DNA from: Sympetrum striolatum
Taxonomy: Eukaryota > Arthropoda > Insecta > Odonata > Libellulidae
DNA: 64,000 nt
Direction of reading: 5' to 3'
NCBI GenBank assembly: GCA_947579665.1
Contig: OX388345.1
Location: 67,013,454-67,077,453 of the forward strand
In this document: piece after piece, positions 59,478 through 64,000 of the stretch
Numbering within the stretch: the stretch's first letter is position 1
Layout: the number at the start of each line of letters is the position of its first letter
Translations under genes and position numbers: made by a program
Notes under the pieces: generated by a model
What the model was told of the DNA's origin: nothing
Databases searched by the model: none
Seen by the model: only the letters and a program-made list of their open reading frames with translations

Positions 59478-60115
59478 GCCATCTCCTTCACTTCCCTGTA
59501 CTTTACCCCTTATGTAATCCAACATATTTTGCCTTTGTCTTCCCCTCTGTTTTCCCCTGAATTCTACACTCAATTATTTTCTACAACACCCCTCTCCAAT
59601 CAATATTTGACCCACCCATTACCTCTGTCGATGTTTAATCACTTCAATTAAAGCCCTCTCCTCCCCAACCATCTCCATCACCTCCGAGTTTGTTTTTCTA
59701 TCAACTCGCAGTACCTAACCAAACTCTTCTGTGATCATTCGCCATGTAATTCTTTACAGATCTTCCTTTCAATCCCAAGCAAACATGGACAAAAACTGTT
59801 ATTCTAGTTCACACAGAATATTATTCAATCGTGCATACGTTCCTTTCCCAGACGTTTGTCCTCCGTGTTTTCACTTTAATTTGGAATCATAAACGTTTTC
59901 TAAGCTTTGAATTCCTCATTTCTTTTCCAACTCATCCACTTAATTGCGCTATTTTCCCGGTCCTCATGTCCAAACTCGGTTAACGCTCGAAGTCATTCTT
60001 TCCCGCTGTCCAAGCACCCGTTCCATATATGGGAGTACTCCAGACGTGACATTCTACGAAGGTTTATCCTCGAGCTTTCGTTAATTTTACTTTCCGATTC
60101 CACCTTCTTTCAACC
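59478..60115 (-). pseudogene. Decayed LINE (non-LTR retrotransposon) pol C-terminal remnant
   Basis: The minus strand carries, in order, NRKVKLTKARG-stop-TFVECHVWST, PIYGTGAWT, TNSEVMEMVGEERALIEVIK, HRQR-stop-WVGQILIGEG and KQRGRQRQNMLDYIRGK. This follows the conserved region after the reverse-transcriptase core of many arthropod LINEs (KCYVWSVALYGAETWT ... TNEEVL ... I+.RQ..W.GH.LR.. ... G+RGRGR.R...LD). Several in-frame stops and at least one insertion show it is inactive. Plus-strand open frames here (59349-59651, 59907-60266) are antisense shadows. Confidence 0.75.
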
Positions 60116-60458
60116 TGAATCTGCTTTTTCTCTGTGCATTCTTCAAAGAATCCCAACCAGTATCCCCTTTCCTCGACAACACAAATTCCCGATGCTAAAA
60201 ACTTTCTACTTGTTACAAAGGTACGTTCCGTTAATCCCAATGACCGATCCACATTACCTTGTCTGAATTATAATGTTTCATTGCCTGAGAATCCCTAAAA
60301 GGGATAAAAATGCACGGAAATGTATACTTATTTACAAAACATCCATATGTTCACGAAAAGGGACACTCTGAAAGTAATATAGTGTAGAATTGAAACTGCA
60401 GTAATACAAATGATAGAAAGTAACTTTAACACTGCACAAGAAAGTCTGCTTATTAACG

Positions 60459-60546
60459 TTGGCAGTTTAATGATTAGAATACCTATCCAAAAAGTGGGAG
60501 ACCTGGGTTCGAGTCCTAGCCAAATCCCTATATTTCACTTCTATTA
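60459..60546 (+). mobile_element. SINE-like, tRNA-derived copy
   Basis: The plus strand reads GGCAGTTTAATGATTAGAAT, then GGGAGACCTGGGTTCGAGTCC (B-box GGTTCGAGTCC) and a tail TTTCACTTCTATTAGAA shared with the 42.9 kb copy. The head is tRNA-like, but no valid anticodon arm forms. Confidence 0.7.
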
Positions 60547-62919
60547 GAAGCTGCAGTAATATTTCCAAGTTTTGTTTTGCAAGAAATATCTTAGGCATCT
60601 TGTTTGCATATTGATTCTTCTTTTCAGTATCACCCTCTATTAGTTGGATTGAATTAAGCATTTATTTTCTTAATTAATATTTCAATGTAACTCTGCAAAA
60701 CCTTTAGATTTCATAGGCTCTTCTTGCCAAGGTCCAATAGTATTTCATCACAATATAATAAAAATCTCTGTAAACGTCCTGGAGAGAGTAGTGTTATTAA
60801 GAATATTGCACAAACGAGGAAAAATGAGGCAAAATTTGGAACTGGTTGGGATAGATTTTGAAGGACGAACCAAACGAGATAATAAAGAAATCTTTCTAAT
60901 TTAAATTACAAAAGCAGAAAACAGCAGCTTTGCTTGGGATAATGTACAATCAATGACTTAAGAAAGAGAAAAACTAATAGTTGTATCACGTATACTTCCA
61001 GAGGAAAATCTGTAACTAATTTACTGTTCCGTCAAATGGAATCAAAAAGCACGTTCTAGAACCATGGCTGATTAGAGTGCGGGAGCCAAGTAACTCCCCA
61101 CCTCCTTTACGTTCCTTTCACACTAATGGAACCAGCAAGAAATCGCGATCAAGTAGATCGGGTCTAAAAATCGAGAGAAGCGGCTTCCTTCAAGTGTACG
61201 GATCTTTCTCCTCATCACGGAAGAAAGTGGCGTTTGCCGAAGCATCTCCCTTCAGGGTATCTTCTGTCGATCAGAAGGAATGGTCCATGGGTAAAAAGGT
61301 TCTCTATTGTGATTGAAGGAAAGTCGAAAGGAAGCCAATTGAAGCGCCTCCTTTCGCTGATTTTCGAAAAAAAAGCTATTCGGTCACGTGATCGCGTGCG
61401 GGCATGCTTTCGGGTATTTCGATCGGTCAATTTTCACATCCTCCCTCCGACTTAATGGTGGCGATGAAAGCAAACATGGGGAAGAAACGCGCATGGCTAG
61501 CGCCAAAAATTTCCATTCGCATTCATTAATTTCCCATTTTTAATTAACTGTTAAATATTTTCATGCGTAATTTTTACTGTTTTATTTTCTAAACAATTTT
61601 AATTAAGTTTTTGTGATATTTATTATTTTCACATAGTATACTATTGCAATTTTTCCTTTTTTAATTTCATTAGATTATTATTTTAGTAATTTTGTAGTAC
61701 TGATTTGTAATGTCCATGTTATACGCAGCTTTCTTTTACATCTTTCAGCTTGTACTATCAGTAGGTTTGCGCAGGTTTTTCACACCCCCCTTCTGTGTGG
61801 GTGTTTTCCAGCAGTAGTATCTCTTTTACTAAGATATCACGTTAGGTATTTTTTTTACACCCACTCCTTCTGAAGTTTCTCACAGAATTTCTATTCACCT
61901 ACACACAACTTATGTTTATAATATTACTGACGAAAAGTTAGAAGGAAGAAGAGACTTTTCAGTCTTAATCTCGCCTTAAGAACGACCTTATAGACTTAAT
62001 GTAAGCGATGAGACCAAACATGCAAGGAACGCTCACGGCTAATTCGCGAAAAAATTCGATTACTTACGAAAGGTGAAAAACTCGAAATATGTTGATTTGA
62101 ATGCGTAATTCCCGAGTCTCTGACGACGCAGCTCTCGTTTCGTTTTAAGCAAGGGCATCTCGGTAATTTAGATGAAGCATTTTTCGAAGAAGGAGAAAGT
62201 GGGACTCCGGCATGGCTGACCTCATTGTATGTCAACATCTCTTCTTCGAACCTCATGAATAAAGAGGCGTCAAAGTAACACGGATTTAAAGATAAGGAAA
62301 GGGCAGGCGTCTATCCGAGGCGATTTTAATTCCGGGCATAATTGCCGACGGAATAAAGTGATTTCTGGAAACTAACCTTAGGCGTTTTTTCTCTCCCCAT
62401 CTCAAGGCCTAATGAAATATTTTCGAGGACGGATTCAGGCGAGTAGTTTGACCACATCTGCTGCAACAAGAACGCGCGAAGTTATCGGCTCTGGATCAAC
62501 ACGTCAGCGAATGACGAAACTATTCTTTGCGGTTCCCGACGGATGCGTCCGTTCTGCTTTAACTGCCGATTACAGAGGAGGCTAATTTTCGAGCAATTCG
62601 TGCAACCGCGAAGTATTTACCGGAGAACAACAATTTGAATTCAATGGCTACTTGTGTCAACAGTTATCATACTCTTTGTATGTCCACTTTAGGGATTTAC
62701 AGATAATTTACTGATTTATGTCAGTTCAATTTTAATGAGAGTGAATGCGAACAGAGATGTTAAATTTGCATTAGCTTGGCAATGCTTTTATTCACGATTA
62801 GTTTCGTTAACAAACTATAAATATGGCAGAGTCAGAGATAGGTGATCGCAATCATTGGATATTTTACATGATAAGAAATATCCTCGGGCACAACGAGGAA
62901 TCTTAGGCATTCTAGTATC

Positions 62920-63045
62920 GTAGAAATGAGGAAAGGGTTGTACTTTTTCCACAGATTTGGAAAAATGTGTGGAAATGTACAACCCTTTCCTCATTTCTAC
63001 GAGATAGTTTTCCACAAAACGACGCCTGAGACTGTGAATTATATT
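62920..63045. mobile_element. Hairpin-bearing insertion with 12-bp direct repeats
   Basis: CATTCTAGTATC occurs at 62908-62919 and 63046-63057, flanking 126 bp. The left part holds a strong stem: 62919-62943 (GTAGAAATGAGGAAAGGGTT and onward) is the exact reverse complement of 62977-63001. Pairing continues inward (TTTTTCCACA with TGTGGAAA) to a short loop. A tail of about 44 bp at 63002-63045 is unpaired. There is no open frame of note. The design is like the insertion at 2681-2862, though the sequence is different. Confidence 0.7.
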
Positions 63046-63329
63046 CATTCTAGTATCATTAAAAATAGCAACTACGAGAAAATACGATAGATTTAAATGT
63101 TTCATTTGACGTCGATATCATTTGTAGTAAGAGACAATTAAATTAATTAAGACAACACTGTTTTTATTTTAAGGTATATAGAAGGTATAACCACAAATCG
63201 TCCCTCTCGGCAAGTTTTAGATTTTTCCAGCCTGCCACGAAGTACACATATAAGCCTGGGCTGAAAATGCCTACTATTAGACGAAACTAGTCAGGGGTAA
63301 ATATTTTATTTCCGAAATGCAAAGGTAGA

Positions 63330-63357
63330 CTACACTACACTACACTACACACTACAT
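63330..63357. repeat. (CTACA)n microsatellite
   Basis: About five units of CTACA with one imperfect step. Confidence 0.9.
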
Positions 63358-63956
63358 TATAATTAATTCTCCAAGGAAATATCTCATTGCCTATAAGTTT
63401 TCCAATTCAAGATTTTATACATGTTATTAATTTTGGCTAGTAGCCATTAATTGAATATTTATATCTTATTTTTAATGTACTTATTTATCCTTTATTTAGC
63501 TGACTAGGAAGAGAACCATGACATGCTGTCAATTAGTGAGACATTCACAAATTTAAATGAGTAATCGAGCCATTTAAAATCAGCAATTTAAGAATTTAAG
63601 TTAAAAAACTACCTCTGCAAATGCTCAGAAAATTCTAATTCTGAATTCCCGAATCTGATTTTCAGAGGAAATTTTATTCATTGATAACCCTTTCAAATTC
63701 TCTTTTAATTATACTTCTACGCTTACAACTCTTCTAATTTAAACCGATTCCTCATTAGCCATAAAAATATGCCATCGACGGTAATATACCTTTCCTTCGG
63801 CCGATTGACTCCGACTTTCCAGTCGATCATTGAAACCGCGGTATTCGGAGTCTTTGCCAATTAATGGTCTCGATCCTCCACGTTAACGCAGGGAAAGAAA
63901 TCCTTTTCCATCTCGACAATTACGCGGAACGGGTTTTATTCCAGCGATAGAAATCG

Positions 63957-63973
63957 AATTCATTCATTCATTC
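63957..63973. repeat. (ATTC)n microsatellite
   Basis: Four ATTC units at the right end of the window. Confidence 0.85.
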
Positions 63974-64000
63974 AATGCAAATTTCAAAATACCGGAAGTC

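Larger units (their letters stand above)
42028..64000 (-). other. Upstream of dumpy exon 1: 5'-UTR intron and flank
   Basis: A good splice acceptor at 42030-42028 means this stretch starts as an intron in the 5' UTR. The upstream non-coding exon and promoter could not be placed. It contains SINE-like copies, one LINE remnant, inverted repeats and scattered GC-rich blocks (about 43.4-44.1, 45.2-45.8, 48.6-48.9, 51.6-52.9, 53.5-54.1, 57.2-58.1, 61.0-61.5 and 62.0-62.7 kb). No host gene was recognised. Confidence 0.65.

Noticed and set aside
59907..60266. 119-codon plus-strand open frame
   Set aside because: It is the antisense of the decayed LINE remnant, whose minus-strand motifs are recognisable.
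1..64000. CRISPR arrays, bacterial operons or a viral genome
   Set aside because: There are no spaced direct repeats and no compact gene layout. Spliced insect coding sequence and AT-rich introns account for the window.

Overview
The window is animal nuclear DNA, most likely from an insect. It is AT-rich and split by GT-AG introns. It holds the 5' part of one very large gene on the minus strand, read from right (about 42.0 kb) to left (0.53 kb). The gene is dumpy (dp). Its product is a giant extracellular protein of insects built from EGF, calcium-binding EGF and DPY modules that ties epidermis, trachea and tendon cells to the cuticle matrix. I joined 26 coding exons by hand. Every junction keeps frame, and the chain gives the first 2312 codons plus one base: signal peptide, a short LDLa-like cysteine segment, a long cbEGF/EGF region, then alternating DPY and EGF modules. 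The gene runs off the left edge after exon 26. The species cannot be fixed from this sequence.

Layout: 0.5-16 kb holds exons 5-26, mostly one or two modules each, with introns from about 0.1 to 1.6 kb. Exon 4 (22.4 kb), exon 3 (23.7 kb) and exon 2 (27.3-27.5 kb) are spread out. A 14.4 kb intron separates exon 2 from exon 1 (41.97-42.03 kb). Exon 1 carries the start codon 5 bases after a clear splice acceptor, so at least one non-coding 5' exon and the promoter lie further right or outside the window. No other host gene was recognised in the remaining 22 kb.

The introns and the upstream region hold repeats. These are six tRNA-derived SINE-like copies, two decayed LINE reverse-transcriptase pieces, and a 234-bp piggyBac-type MITE with TTAA flanks. 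There are also two hairpin-bearing insertions flanked by 12-13 bp direct repeats, several other inverted repeats, and tandem repeats of 59 bp and about 180 bp. GC- and CpG-rich blocks of a few hundred bases recur through the long introns and the upstream region. They hold overlapping open frames on both strands that look non-coding.

Exon coordinates and phases are read directly from the sequence. The dumpy assignment rests on module order and motifs compared with the known insect protein from memory, not on a computed alignment.
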